Below are positions 22,332-33,827 of a stretch of 64,000 nt of DNA, piece by piece; the stretch's first letter is position 1, and each line of letters begins with the position of its first letter. The notes beneath the pieces were generated by a model. The model had not been told where the DNA came from. It was given only the letters and a program-made list of their open reading frames with translations, and made no database searches. Source of the DNA: Erigeron canadensis (Eukaryota > Streptophyta > Magnoliopsida > Asterales > Asteraceae); assembly GCF_010389155.1 (NCBI RefSeq), contig NC_057764.1:17236001-17300000 (forward strand). Reading direction: 5' to 3'. A program made the position numbers and the translations under genes.

Positions 22332-22700
22332 TCATACCTTTTTAGCAGAAGAAAATTTAATGACAGATTTCATAATGTCATCAGGAAGTGTATTGATAAT
22401 GAGGTTTTTTAATCTAGCGTCCAGATTAACAAGCTTGCGCTCGTCATCTGTCCATTGTACTCCTGGTTTAATAAGCTCAGTGACAATCTCAGGAGCATCA
22501 GTAGTGGCTCCTGGTGTCCTGGTGACCAGAATCGGTACATATGGACCTTTAGTTAAGATAATCATTAAGTAAGGTTCAACTCTTACAATATGCAGAAGCA
22601 TTCTCTTCTTCCAAGATCCAAAGTCATGAGATTCGAATCTTGTAGGAATGGAGACATACCTAAAGTCTCTGGTATTAACTAGAGTAGGGACTGCAGTCAT
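22332..22700 (-). pseudogene. Gag N-terminus (element D)
   Basis: ATG at 22,698-22,700 gives MTAVPTLVNTRDFRYVS, then FGSWKKRMLLHIV, the Trp-containing motif typical of the start of UBN2-type copia Gag, and WTDDERKLVNLDARLKNLI. Ends at TGA 22,332-22,334. The leader from PBS to ATG is short (about 120 bp), unlike A and B. Confidence 0.85.
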
Positions 22701-22820
22701 AGAGAAAGATTTTAAGAAACGAAAAGAAAAAGAAGAAAAAACTTTAGATGCAGAAGATCAAAAGAAAAAAAAAAGATCTTCCAAACTTTACTCAGATCAG
22801 ATTCGGTGTATCGAACCACC

Positions 22821-22832
22821 GCTCTGATACCA
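22821..22832 (-). promoter_or_regulatory. Primer binding site, initiator tRNA-Met type (element D)
   Basis: Minus strand reads TGGTATCAGAGC, a full 12-base match to the common copia PBS, two bases inside the LTR. Confidence 0.93.
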
Positions 22833-22834
22833 AC

Positions 22835-23323
22835 TGAAAGTCCCAAGTTTGTAACGATCAAAACAGATTAAACTAGAGATGTAAGACAAGAAAGTAAACA
22901 CGTTTAATCATATGTATATATTAATTAAACAGTTAATACATTGTTGGTTTACGAAGAAGAAGAAAAAGAAAATACTTGTTAAGTTGTTGACATACAAAAA
23001 CTTAACAGTTCTACAATAAATGAAAGAACACACAAAGTGACAATTGCAGAACCAAACCAACGAGAGTTGCGACTAGGTCAAGTGATTCCTTATATAGGCA
23101 GAGAAGAGAATCACATGACAACCCAATAGATGGCTTCATCTTGATCGTGCACCACGTGTCCTTGGGACCATCCTTCTTATCTTCATTTTCCCGCTCATAT
23201 TTGACTTACAAATTACAACGGTGAGTCATTGAACTTATCTTTTAACTCGAAGATAATATAGGTCGTTGAAAGCTCGCGGATGAAGTGCCTTGCTGAGTCT
23301 CTCAGCGAATCCATGACTCAACA
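22835..23323 (-). repeat. 5' LTR of element D (about 489 bp)
   Basis: Starts TGTTGAGTCATGG and ends CTTGGGACTTTCA on the minus strand. A TATA-like TATATAAGG lies near 23,090. The outer border is set by the TG dinucleotide only, because the TSD partner is out of view. Confidence 0.8.
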
Positions 23324-23560
23324 CCATCACCAATTTATACTTTAACCCAATTTAAAAATAATTAACTTACACTTTTTGATTTTCCATAACCAATTTACAC
23401 TTTAATCCAATTTAAAAATAATTAATTATAGTTTTTGGTTTTCCATCACCAATTTACATTTAAAAATAATTAATTTATACTTTTTGGTCTTCCATCACCA
23501 ATTTATAATTTCACTCCGTTTAAAAATAATGAATTTACACTTTTCGGTTTTATTGGTAAT
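23324..23560. repeat. Tandem repeat, about 60-bp unit, four diverged copies
   Basis: Units contain CACCAATTTA...TTTAAAAATAATTAA...TTTTTGGTTTTCCAT. No coding potential. It starts right at the outer end of D's LTR. Confidence 0.7.
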
Positions 23561-23967
23561 ATATAATATAACTCACGTACAACAACAACAAAAAGATGCT
23601 ATGATCAACTACAAAATGTTTTTTCTTTTTATATACTTTGCACATAATTAATCATTATTATTATATTTTAACATTGAATTCTTATGTTATTGTTAATTTG
23701 GAGTAGAAGAATCAAAACGTTCGAGATGGTCTTTGTTGATGAATTGGTATGTATTTTTTAAATTATATAGTTTACACTTTTAGAATATAAGAAACTGTAA
23801 ACTTTTTATTTAACTAAAGTTGGAAGAAAAAAAAAGGGGGGGGGGGGGTAAACTAGAATCAATATTTATATGTAGTTAATTTTTCTATGTTTTTTCTTTA
23901 GTTTTCGTATTGATTAAGTTGTGACATATGACTTAGCTAATCTAAATATTAAATACTAAATTTTGTA

Positions 23968-24411
23968 TTTGTAACCTATATTAATTCTTAGGATTTATGA
24001 TTATATCTTTCTATAACCTTTTAGATTTAAAGTCTAAATTTGATATGAGTAAGTTTCTGATTACTTTAATATATTAACTTTGATTATTTTGATATTGTTT
24101 TGAAAGTAGCTCATTAATGGTGTATACTTAAGATTTACAGTTATATCTTTCTATAAGCTTTTAGATAAAAAGTCGAATTTTGCTATGAGTAAAATTATGA
24201 TTATTTTAATAATATATCGACTATGATTATTTTGAATATGTTTTGAAACTAACTCATTAATGGTGTATACTTAAGATTTACAGTTATATCTTTCTATAAG
24301 CTTTTAGATAAAAAGTCGAATTTTGCTATGAGTAAAATTATGATTATTTTAATAATATATCGACTATGATTATTTTGAATCTGTTTTGAGACTAGCTCAT
24401 TAATGGTGTAA
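23968..24411. repeat. Tandem repeat, about 143-bp unit, three copies
   Basis: TCATTAATGGTGTA recurs at 24,111, 24,254 and 24,398. Units two and three are nearly identical and the first is diverged. Each holds TTATATCTTTCTATAAGCTT and TATCGACTATGATTATTTTG. The array probably lies inside the Helitron ending at 25,114. Confidence 0.8.
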
Positions 24412-25085
24412 TTTTTTAGCCGTTGTTATTCTATTAGGGGGAAATGTTACATATTGAGATAGTGTTGAATGTTTTAGTGTGATTATTTAGGATGGTGGAA
24501 CAATTCATCATTTTAGTTTGTGTATGACAGATATACTTCGGATCTTATGAAAAGCATGATATCAATTTTAAATAATACCTTTAGATAAAACCCTTTGATC
24601 CACGTTATGTTTAAGATTCAACACAACAGGAGATGACTTGAAAGGTTTTTGGCTCGACTCTTATTTTTTTTTTATCTACAATTTGTTTCCCTATCTTTAT
24701 TGCATTAGCCGATAAAATCATTTGATTGACGTTTAGAATGTCCTTGGTTGGGTTCTTTTTTTATCCTGAATAATTTTCCTGTATCTGTATGCAAAGATGT
24801 TTATTCGAATCTTATAGTTAATTTCTTTGGGTTTATTTTTTAAAATTGGATTAAATACATAGAAACACACTAACAGAAATTACCAGTTTTTTCCATTTTT
24901 TATTTGCTATTTGCAGGGCACTATCATACATGGCTCGGTCAATGGTGAATGTACGGAAAATTTTAGGAGTATTTGACCGGTGGAGTGGCTATTCAGCTAG
25001 CAAATTTCCAAGTTGATTTCAGTATATCTATTTAATATATTTGAATTCCAATTTTTTTATCTTTAATTAATATATTTTGAGAATA

Positions 25086-25114
25086 CCCGTCCTTTGGACG
25101 GGCCTGAACACTAG
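25086..25114 (+). mobile_element. Helitron 3' terminus (hairpin plus CTAG)
   Basis: A perfect 7-bp stem CCCGTCC-TTT-GGACGGG (25,086-25,102) is followed 8 bases later by CTAG (25,111-25,114) and a T, the standard plant Helitron end (hairpin, CTRR, insertion before T). The 5' TC end was not located; the body should extend left, perhaps over the 143-bp repeats. No Rep/helicase frame is seen, so it is non-autonomous. Confidence 0.75.
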
Positions 25115-25124
25115 TAAAATTAAT

Positions 25125-25672
25125 AAATAAGGATATGCATGGTTTGGTCGAAACCAATAAAACCAGTTAAACCAAACCAATTATACGGTTTGGTCGGTTT
25201 GAAATCAAAAATTTTAACCGACGGTTTTTTCTCCCCATAAACCGTTCTTACGGTTTGATTTGCGGTTTTAAAGATTAAACCAACCATTTAAACCAAACCG
25301 GGCCATTAGATTAACATATGTAATTATAAACATAAGTTTATATTTCTACTCAAGTAATTATGTCATCGTATTAATTATATCATGGTATTGTTTTATATCT
25401 TACAAATATAGATATCAAATACTTAATAGTTGTGACATATGAAGAATATAATTTCATTATATCTTAGTATGTTAGCTATAACCACATGATTTTATTTACA
25501 TATTTATAAAAGATAAATCAGTTAAACCAAACCGGTTTAATTGATTTTGGTTGATTTGGTTTAAGACACTGATCTGTACGGTTTGGTTTGAAAAAACATT
25601 AAACCGTTATTATTGGTTTGGACTAAATTCTTAATTAAAACCGTCCAATTCGGACCATGCACATTCCTTATT
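25125..25672. mobile_element. Foldback element (MITE-like), about 548 bp
   Basis: Ends are inverted: AATAAGGATATGCATGGT at left and the complement of AATAAGGAATGTGCATGGT at right, with GGTTTGGT/ACCAAACC runs inside both arms. No ORF. No convincing TSD was found, so the superfamily is open. Confidence 0.55.
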
Positions 25673-26030
25673 ATGAACGAAAACATTAAACAAATAATCT
25701 GACAACGTTACTTTTCGTATAACAATTAGGTTGATCACTTGTCCATATTTAAATACAAGCCCTTATTCTAACTAGCCATGTGTATGTGCATCTCATATTA
25801 CTTAAGATTAGTTGACATCTTATTTTGCAAATTAATCCAATTCAAATTTAAAAGCTTCATTATTTATTTATTTATTTTTTTTTGTTTTTTTGTTTTTGTT
25901 TTTTTTTTTTTCGTATATGCATAAGAATTATTTAAATGGTGTTAGATAACTTAGCTTAAATTTAAGAACTAAAACTTTAATTGTTTAGAAAATTACGGGA
26001 AATCAATTATCAATAATTAAGTTTTTTTCT

Positions 26031-26420
26031 GGGTTAAGTGCACCGGAATGCAGTTAACTAATCCTGAAAAGTTATTGTGTGCACGAACTCTAAGTCAGCT
26101 TTATTGTATTCAGGAAACTTGTTCAAGAGTCCCATAGTAAACAAAAGTTACCAGGTAAGAAGTTGGCCGGTCACCACTTTCACGTTGACCCGTTGACTGT
26201 TTACGTGACATGCACACAATAACTTTTTGGGATTAGTTTATGCACACAATAAAAAAATATAAAAATAAACAAGTTTTATGTGAAGTAACCGGTCCCACAT
26301 CCGTTTTATGTTCATAATAAACATAATTTCAAATTTCCTGAATACAATAAAGCCAACTTAAAGTTCGTGCACACAATAACTTTTGGTGATTAGTTAACTA
26401 CATTCCGGCGTACTTAGCCC
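26031..26420. mobile_element. MITE, 390 bp, Mutator-like ends
   Basis: Inverted arms of about 90 bp start GGGTTAAGTGCACCGGAATG at left and the complement GGGCTAAGTACGCCGGAATG at right, both followed by AGTTAACTAATC. Flanking 9-mers TTTTTTTCT and TATTTTTTT agree at 7 of 9. It resembles the 33,529 element in end sequence and layout. Confidence 0.7.
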
Positions 26421-26429
26421 TATTTTTTT

Positions 26430-27712
26430 TATATCATTTAAGAACTTTATACAAGTCTTTTTATATATATAATTAACCAATTGAGGTGTTTTAGGCCTTT
26501 AGCCTAATTTGACATTATTTTTCTTTTAACAACTAATTCTTTTTTATTTGTCATTTTTATCATATTTAGTGTATTTGTTTAATGCATGTAGATTTATAGT
26601 AAATCATACTATCATAGTTCTAGCTTGAGGGTATTATGATAACACAACACCACAAATATCTATGATTTTGAATTTCATCAAGTACAAACGTCTAGTTTAA
26701 TTGTATTATGATGGACATGTTTGGCTTTAATTCGAAATATTGAAAATACACGTAGAATTAATGCAGCAACTTTTGATATTTCTTTCAAGAAATTGAATCA
26801 AGTAGTGTTTGCAAACGCGAACTTGACACGAGATATATAATCAGTGGTAGTCGTAGGGCCAACACCAACACGTATATTGTTTCCTATGTTGGAAATACCT
26901 CACATGGCACGTGAAAGGTCTATTGGGGTATGTTTAATATCTTGGGTCTGACCCAATAATCATTTATGTCAATCATTTCCATGGGCCACTTTAAATTCTT
27001 GATGATATTGACCCATTTTCTTTTTCTCATAACATTGACCCTTCTGATTTCATATAGGGCATGGTTTTCTCTTGTTTTATACGCATAAAATTATTTTATA
27101 AATCTTAAAAAGCACGAGTAATCTTTACATATAAATAAAAAAAATATAACATTATAGTTATGGCTCACCTATCATACCGCTAGGCTCAAAACCGTTTGAT
27201 ACATTATATTATTTGAAACGACCAAGTCACATGAGTATTGAATAACTACTTATATATTATGAAACGGGGTTGTTTTCTTTGAGTGAAGTTTGAGGTTAGA
27301 GTCTTATTTCAAGGATATTTTTCCTCGAAGTAATTAATCTTGAAGCTATACTTTTTAGCGTGGGAGCATGGGTTTGAAGTTGCATTATGCATATGTTGTC
27401 GGTTTGTATATGAGTATAGGTTGTCGAGCCATCTAACAACTAATTTGTCTTTAAAAAAACTTTATAAAATTGCTAGATGTTTCTAATAACTTTTGTACTA
27501 GTTAAGATAGGTCTAAGTGTATCCAATGTCAATATCAAGAATAAGATAGATACTGAATAATGTATCCATAAGCCAACGAGCTTTTGTTTGTGATTTAATT
27601 AATGGAGATTGAGGGAAGGTTTTTGATTTTCAAAAGTTCTTGGGTTTAAATCTAGCTAGTCACAAGTGTTAATCCTTAACAAATAGTCATCGATTTTTCT
27701 AAAACCTAAAAT
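26430..27712. other. AT-rich intergenic stretch, nothing recognised
   Basis: No long frame, terminal repeat or RNA gene is seen. Short direct repeats only. Confidence 0.6.
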
Positions 27713-28858
27713 AGTATATACTAGATTTTAGACTCGTATCTAACACAGGATACGTGGCTTACGATATTATCAATATTAGATATTCATACATTTTAGCCAT
27801 AAAAGCTTATAACTTTGAAAATATATGGTTTTAAGTGTTATACTTTACAAGTTGTAGAACAATAATCACAAGTTCGTCATCACTGTCATTATTAGCTGAG
27901 ACATATTGATGAAATTGTTTGTTGTAGTCATTCCACAAGACAAATGCTACAATAATTTTTCTATTATAAAATATTTTGAAACCAGTTGTACGTACTCATA
28001 CTGTGATATTATTATGGAAGATTAAGAATTAAAATATCAACATACTTGTGATCTTGTACTTAACATTCAAGTATATGTCTTTGATCATGATGTGAACCCA
28101 TAACACGAATAGGTTTATTTTCAATAACCTGTCTTACGATAATTAAATAACAATTAAGATTTTTTTTCATATTCTTTGATAACAATTAGGACTCTTGATT
28201 TGAGTGACAATTGTAATTTTAAACATTAATACGCAAAACTAATATATAAAAAGGGAGAAAGTTTTGTAGCTTTTTGATTGAGAGATATAATTAATCTTGA
28301 ATAGAGTTCATATTGATTTTAATTTGGTATTCAAATAACTCTTTGTTGTAAGTCGTGTTTTGTTTATGATTGTCCCATATTCAGTGATTCTTATTGTGTT
28401 TAGGATAAAGATATTGTATATCACCATTTGTTATTGTGTTTGAAATATGTATCTAGAGTTCATATTGTGTATATTAAATATTAAATTAAATATTATTATT
28501 AATAATTTATAAAAAGCTAATCTAATATATTGTTAAATTGGATGACATTATCAGTATGTATTGAGATGCCAAAGTATGACATCTTTAAAAAAATCCTCTC
28601 AAGTTGATGCTAAAAATAAATATAATGTAAGTATTCAAGGCTAAAACGTGTAAATTATTGATGAAAACAAAAAATGTAAATTATTTAGATTTTTTCTACA
28701 AATACTAATATAAATATCAATACTAATATAATAATTTATTTATATAATAATTATTAGGATTTTTAATTTATAGTTAAATTAAATGATGACATAAGCATGA
28801 GTCAATTTAATGAAATTAAACGATTTGATTTGATTGATTGATAAGTTATTAATATTAA
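27713..28858 (+). repeat. Large inverted repeat, left arm (about 1.15 kb)
   Basis: The arm runs from the TATACTAGATTTTAGACT end through ATTATTGATGAAATTG-type sequence to TTTTAATTTATAGTTAAATT. It is the reverse complement, at an estimated 80-85% identity, of 29,650-30,803. It contains the uninterrupted site GTACTCAT near 27,993 where the right arm carries a MITE. No coding frame. It also has a ~250-bp interior part (about 28,330-28,610) largely missing from the right arm. Confidence 0.75.
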
Positions 28859-29649
28859 TATTATTCCATAAAAAGGTTTGTAACTACGTACATAAGTAAT
28901 CCTTAACCTAGCTAGTGTGCTAATTCCTTATGGAACGAGACAAGATTCGAACTAGTAACTTATTATTACACTAGTCCTTCGGAGCAACCTCACAAAACAT
29001 TTACAGTGCTTTAATTATGAATTACAAAAAATACAGAGATCAACGTAATGACTACGGCCTGACGCTAGTACGCTACCCTATGAGGTTAAAAAGTTTCCAA
29101 TCACTACATCTAGATTGTACAAAAGCAGAATACACACATAAATACCAATTAAAAACAAAATAGATTTTCGGTTTATAGCCCTACATATTTAAAGAATAAC
29201 GATTAAAAGTCCTATTATTTCCAGCGAGGTTAGTTGCATATCGCGATAGTTCGGTAATCGTTGGCCTACTTCCGAAATTTGGCTTTCTCTTGGACAACGA
29301 TAGATCATGCACGTGGTTTAACCGGCCAGAATAAGTATTTTTAAAGTATATAATATATACATATACATACAAATATATGTAAGTTCAAACAACTCAATTA
29401 AGATCGAGGCATATATAGTTTCTAGTTCTTTCTTTTACTTTCCTAAAAGCAAATTAAGCTGCGCGCAAAGGGAACTTACCGTATACACAGCTAACAGCTT
29501 GCACGCGGTACTAAATTTCTATAATATTTTATTCTGTAAACATAATATTATTCGAACATATTGAAGTATAATTTCATGCAATTTGTTAACTATCACCAAA
29601 CTTATAGATAAATTAAAACTGAATGTCTATCTACCTACCAATATCTTAA
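28859..29649. other. Spacer between inverted-repeat arms
   Basis: About 0.8 kb, AT-rich, without a credible frame. Near 28,940-28,985 the minus strand reads AGTTCGAATCTTG, weakly like a pol III B box, but no A box or TSD was found. Confidence 0.5.
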
Positions 29650-30803
29650 TTTAATCTTATCTTAATCTTAATCTTATCAACTAATTATTAACTAATCAAA
29701 TCATTTAATTTTATCACTCTCGCTTATGTCATTATTTAATTTAATTATAAATTAAAAATCATAATAATCATCATTAATATATATTATTATATTAATATTT
29801 ATATTAATATTTGTAGAAAAAGTCTCATTAATTTACACTTTTTTGTTTTCAATAAATAATTTACATTTTTAATCCTGAATACTTAATTTATATTTATTTT
29901 TAACTATTAACTTATGTGTTTTTTTTATAAATTTTTTAATAATTTGATATACAACATCCTTATCCTAAAAAAAACATGATTTATAATATAGGGTTACTTG
30001 TATACTAAATCCAAATCAATATAAACTTCATTCATAATTCAGTCTATCTCCCAATCAAAAAGGTACAAAATTTACTCTCTTATATATTAGTTTTGCGTAT
30101 TCATGTTTAAAGTTACAACTGTCATTCTAATCAAGAGTTCTACTTGTTATCGAAGAATATGAAAACAATCGGAATTGTTATCTAATTATCATAGGAGAGG
30201 TGATTGAAAATAAACTTATTCGTGTTATGTCCGCATCATGATCAAAGGCATACACTTGAATGTCAAGTACAAGATCACAAGTATGTTTATATTTTAGTTC
30301 TTATTTATCTTTCATAATAATATCACATTATGAGTACCACTATTGTAAAAGTCACCGAGTAGAGCCGAGTACTCGCTACAAGGTAGAGTGTCGAGTCGGC
30401 CGATTACTCTGAGTACTCTCCGACTTGGCCACTTTGACCCCGAGTACTCACCGCATACACCCGAGTACTCCCAACTCGCTTGTCGACCGACCTGGGAGCG
30501 ATTAGCGACTTTCGCAACCTTGATGAGTACAATTGGTTTCAAAATATTTTATAATAGAGGAATTATTGTAGCATGTGTCTTGTAAAATGATTACGACAAA
30601 CAATTCCATCAATATGTCTCAACTAATAATGACAGTAACGAACTCTGAGTATTGTACTACAACTTGCAAAGTATAACACTTGGAACCGTATATCTTCAAA
30701 ATTATAAGCTTTTTTGACTTAAATGTATGAAAATCTAATATTAATAATATCGTAAACTCGCATCGAGTGTGGGACACAAGTCTAAAATCTAGTACTAAAT
30801 TAC
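29650..30803 (-). repeat. Large inverted repeat, right arm
   Basis: The reverse complement matches 27,713-28,858 over most of its length, including TTATAAAATATTTTGAAACC and CTTGTGATCTTGTACTT. It is interrupted by a 185-bp hAT-type MITE at 30,338-30,522 and is shorter in the middle than the left arm. Confidence 0.75.
30338..30522. mobile_element. hAT-type MITE, 185 bp, TSD ATGAGTAC
   Basis: Perfect 8-bp TSD at 30,330-30,337 and 30,523-30,530. Imperfect terminal inverted repeats CACTATTGTAAAAGTC and CAAGGTTGCGAAAGTC. Far richer in GC than its surroundings (repeated CGAGTACTC). The left inverted-repeat arm shows the empty site. 8-bp TSDs are the hAT hallmark. Confidence 0.85.
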
Positions 30804-32358
30804 GGGATTGTAACATCCTTTAACCAATATGTGACATTTTATTTAAGCCACGTTTCTTTTTGATTCTATATTCAATTAAAATTAAAATTATATTTTCTAG
30901 ATAACATGCATAGATATTTATAACTTTTAATTAATTAATTAGATTAAATTCTGTGTCAAATGCACAAGTTATTAACAACATATTTGAAATAAGATTTATC
31001 TCCCAATAAATATAAAAGAGGGCATGAAAATCATTTTTTAAAAAGGCTAAACCATTGGATAAAAAAAAAAAATTAATTATGACCTTAAAATCATTTGGCT
31101 TACATCATTTTCCTTATTTAGAATATTATTAATAATGTTGTTAAATTTTGGGAGATAAAAAAATTACTATCAAATCTGTTACCCTTTCATATTTATTCAA
31201 TTCAACTCCTTTTTATATTAGTTATATATTAATTAAATGTATTGAAATGATAATAAGAGCATTTTCGTTCCTTTCATTATGATAATAATATTCATTTCAT
31301 TTAAAATATATAAATACTAGCTTATTACTTGCGTAACACACGAGATTTATACATTTTTTGCATTAAAAAACTTTTAATATCTAAAAAGTATTAACATCTA
31401 AATATTACAAACTTTTGAACCACAATTATAATACTATATTTATTGTAAGAAAAAAGTGTTAATAAATAATGTTTTCAACCATAAAACTAGAGAATATGCA
31501 TAAAATGTTAAAAAGTTATTTTTATAAATACTAAGTTGTAACCATACCTCTACTTTTATCAAGGGTATCAAAGGTGTTATTTTAATCCATAAATTTAAGC
31601 AATCACATCAAAAATCATGTAATATAAAGATTTTGGAAAAAAAAATATATGTAGTGTCATTGAAATAAAACATTACTAATTGAAAGAAAATGTAATTGAA
31701 ATTTCTCATAACAATATAATATTGTTTATATTTTATTAGAATTAAACACTAAAAAGAAATTTAAAAAATAAAAAAAATCATACAACTAAGATTGATTACC
31801 GAAAAATAACTAGTGAAGTTAAGGTATAAATTATCAACAAATAGATAAACATATAAATTTATCAATTAAAACATACTATATAAAACTTTCTATACATAAA
31901 AATATAATATATACTATTTAAATAAATGTGTTTTTTTTCCATAAGTTATAATATTAAAAAATAAAGAGTATCATTATTGTAAAAATTTGGTTATAAAATA
32001 AAAAAAATTGATTTATTTTTTTGTATGAAAGAAAAGTATGAGGATTAAAAATGTTATTGACTAATTTTTTGGTCAATGATGATGTCATCTAGGAAATCTA
32101 ATGGTGGAAAGTAAATGTAAAATTTAATCGATAATTCACAATTTTCAGTTTATAATTAAGGGTTTTGTTTTAATATATATTAAAGAGTATAGAAATTATA
32201 ATATAATTGGCAGATATAGAAATTACATCCTTTGCAAAATTATAATAGTAATTTTCCATCTTAGACATGATTTCAATATTATCCATTAGACAATTTACCA
32301 GCGGATCAGATGATCTCTCCTATATTTTACATGATTTCAACACTATTCATCAGATGAG
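30804..32358. other. AT-rich intergenic stretch with one possible Helitron end
   Basis: No gene. At 31,316-31,338 the minus strand ends CTCGTGTGTTACGCAAG...CTAG followed by T, a weak version of a Helitron 3' end with an imperfect 6-bp stem. Otherwise only A/T-rich sequence. Confidence 0.4.
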
Positions 32359-32368
32359 GGCTTTTACT

Positions 32369-32554
32369 TCTTTTTTTTTTGAACGACATTTTATTCTACT
32401 TCTACTAATAAATTACATGTGTGCCTATAAACCAGGACTCTCGAAAAACCCCTATTAATCCACCCACACAAATGTGAGAAGTGGGATTCGAACCCAGGTA
32501 GATCCTCCCAAGGTCAAAGACCTTACCAATGAGCCACCAACCCCATTGGCTAAA
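32369..32554 (-). mobile_element. tRNA-derived SINE, 186 bp, TSD GGCTTTTACT
   Basis: On the minus strand a pol III A box TGGCTCATTGG (32,526-32,536) and B box GGTTCGAATCC (32,484-32,494) are followed by a body and a poly(A) of about 10 (T-run 32,371-32,380). Perfect 10-bp TSDs lie at 32,359-32,368 and 32,555-32,564. SINEs move with LINE enzymes; no partner LINE is in the window. Confidence 0.9.
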
Positions 32555-32621
32555 GGCTTTTACTCTTAATCAAACGAAACTGTTTTTTAAACAACATCGT
32601 TATTAAAAATCAGAATTTGAC

Positions 32622-33081
32622 TGAAAGTCCCTTTGCCACCGGATCTAACAAGATTAAGTATTTATTGTATAAGTGCGGAAATTCTTATACAAAAGCAATC
32701 AACACAATATATTAACACGAATATGAATAAACTGGAACCGTATATTATTTCAGTAAATGCAATTACAAGTAAATACCAAGTTCCTAAACACGAGAATATG
32801 AATAAAACAAAAGCTAGAAGATTCTCCCTAAGCATAAGGATTAATCTTCTATTTATACTAAAACTAATGGACTTAGACGGACCTAGAATATCATGGACCA
32901 AAGCCCATTTCGGATATCAGGTCAAAGGTCGAGCTCGACCTAGTCAATGGTTGAGCTTGACTTGGTCAACAGTCAAGGTTGACTTTATTATACGCGAAAA
33001 CTTAACGTTTATTACAAGTACATATTCAATAGACTCAAGACAAACTTCTATAATGATATTGTCACCCGGAAATGCAATACA
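32622..33081 (-). repeat. Solo LTR of a copia-type element, 460 bp, TSD TTGAC
   Basis: Perfect 5-bp TSDs TTGAC at 32,617-32,621 and 33,082-33,086 enclose a TG...CA unit with no PBS or PPT beside it. The minus strand has TATAAAT at 32,851-32,857 and ends GGGACTTTCA like the LTR of D, so that orientation is preferred. A 150-codon frame inside is incidental. Confidence 0.85.
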
Positions 33082-33528
33082 TTGACAACCATTGTTATAA
33101 ACAATTCAAGGTGTATATTGTTATTAAATATAGTTTTTTGCTCTTTGTAATTTTAAGCAATTTTTGGTTGTTTTTAAGGATTTTTTATCCGCAATGTTTT
33201 GATTGTAAAACAAATCAGAGTCCTCATTTGTTAAATTTATTTATATATATAATGTGTGTGTACTCAAGTGGAGAGCATGTTATTTAGGTAAATAGTTTCG
33301 TGCTTTTTAAAGTGATTAATATTTTGTGTGTTTTAAAGTGTGATGATAGTTTTTTAAGCATTTTAGAATAATTTTTTTGGGCACGAAATTATCAATGTTT
33401 TGTGATAAATTCTTTATGTTCAAGCTACTTGAGTTCAAAAATAGAAAAGTAAAAATCATAGTAGATAATCATTTTTTTATACAAATATTTATTTTAGATT
33501 ATTAACGTTTTACAAACGTAATAATCAA

Positions 33529-33818
33529 GGGATAAATGTGTGTAAATGTAGATAACTAAGATTGAAAAATTATAGTGTGCATGAACTTTCAGAACCTCTA
33601 TTGTATGCACAAACTTTGTAAAAATGTTCAAATTATGTAACTAACTATGATTGACCAACCAAAAATTTGCACGTGATAGCTCATGTGAGGTGTCACGTAT
33701 AACATGTTACATGATTTATACATATTTACTAAGTCTATGTATAAAATAGAGGTTCGGAATAGTTCGTACATACTATAACTTTTCGGTCTTAGTTACATAC
33801 ATTTGGTGCACTTATCCC
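33529..33818. mobile_element. Mutator-like MITE, 290 bp, TSD AATAATCAA
   Basis: Perfect 9-bp TSDs at 33,520-33,528 and 33,819-33,827, ends GGGATAA...TTATCCC, and long imperfect arms sharing AGTTATAGTGTGCATGAAC-type sequence. The 9-bp TSD is characteristic of Mutator-like elements. No ORF. Confidence 0.88.
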
Positions 33819-33827
33819 AATAATCAA

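Larger units (their letters stand above)
19213..23323 (-). mobile_element. Ty1/copia retrotransposon D (5' part; rest lies beyond C)
   Basis: The minus-strand element has a 5' LTR at 22,835-23,323, PBS, gag and the start of protease, where it is cut by C. Integrase, RT and the 3' LTR must lie left of the window. Its LTR (TGTTGAGTCATGGATTCG...GGGACTTTCA) and Gag differ from A/B/C, so it belongs to another copia lineage. Several stops and a frameshift in gag show it is old and inactive. Confidence 0.88.

Noticed and set aside
28940..28985. tRNA gene or SINE on the minus strand
   Set aside because: Only a weak B-box-like AGTTCGAATCT; no A box, cloverleaf or TSD.
32633..33085. 150-codon plus-strand ORF
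   Set aside because: It lies wholly inside the solo LTR bounded by TTGAC TSDs and has no protein-like motif.
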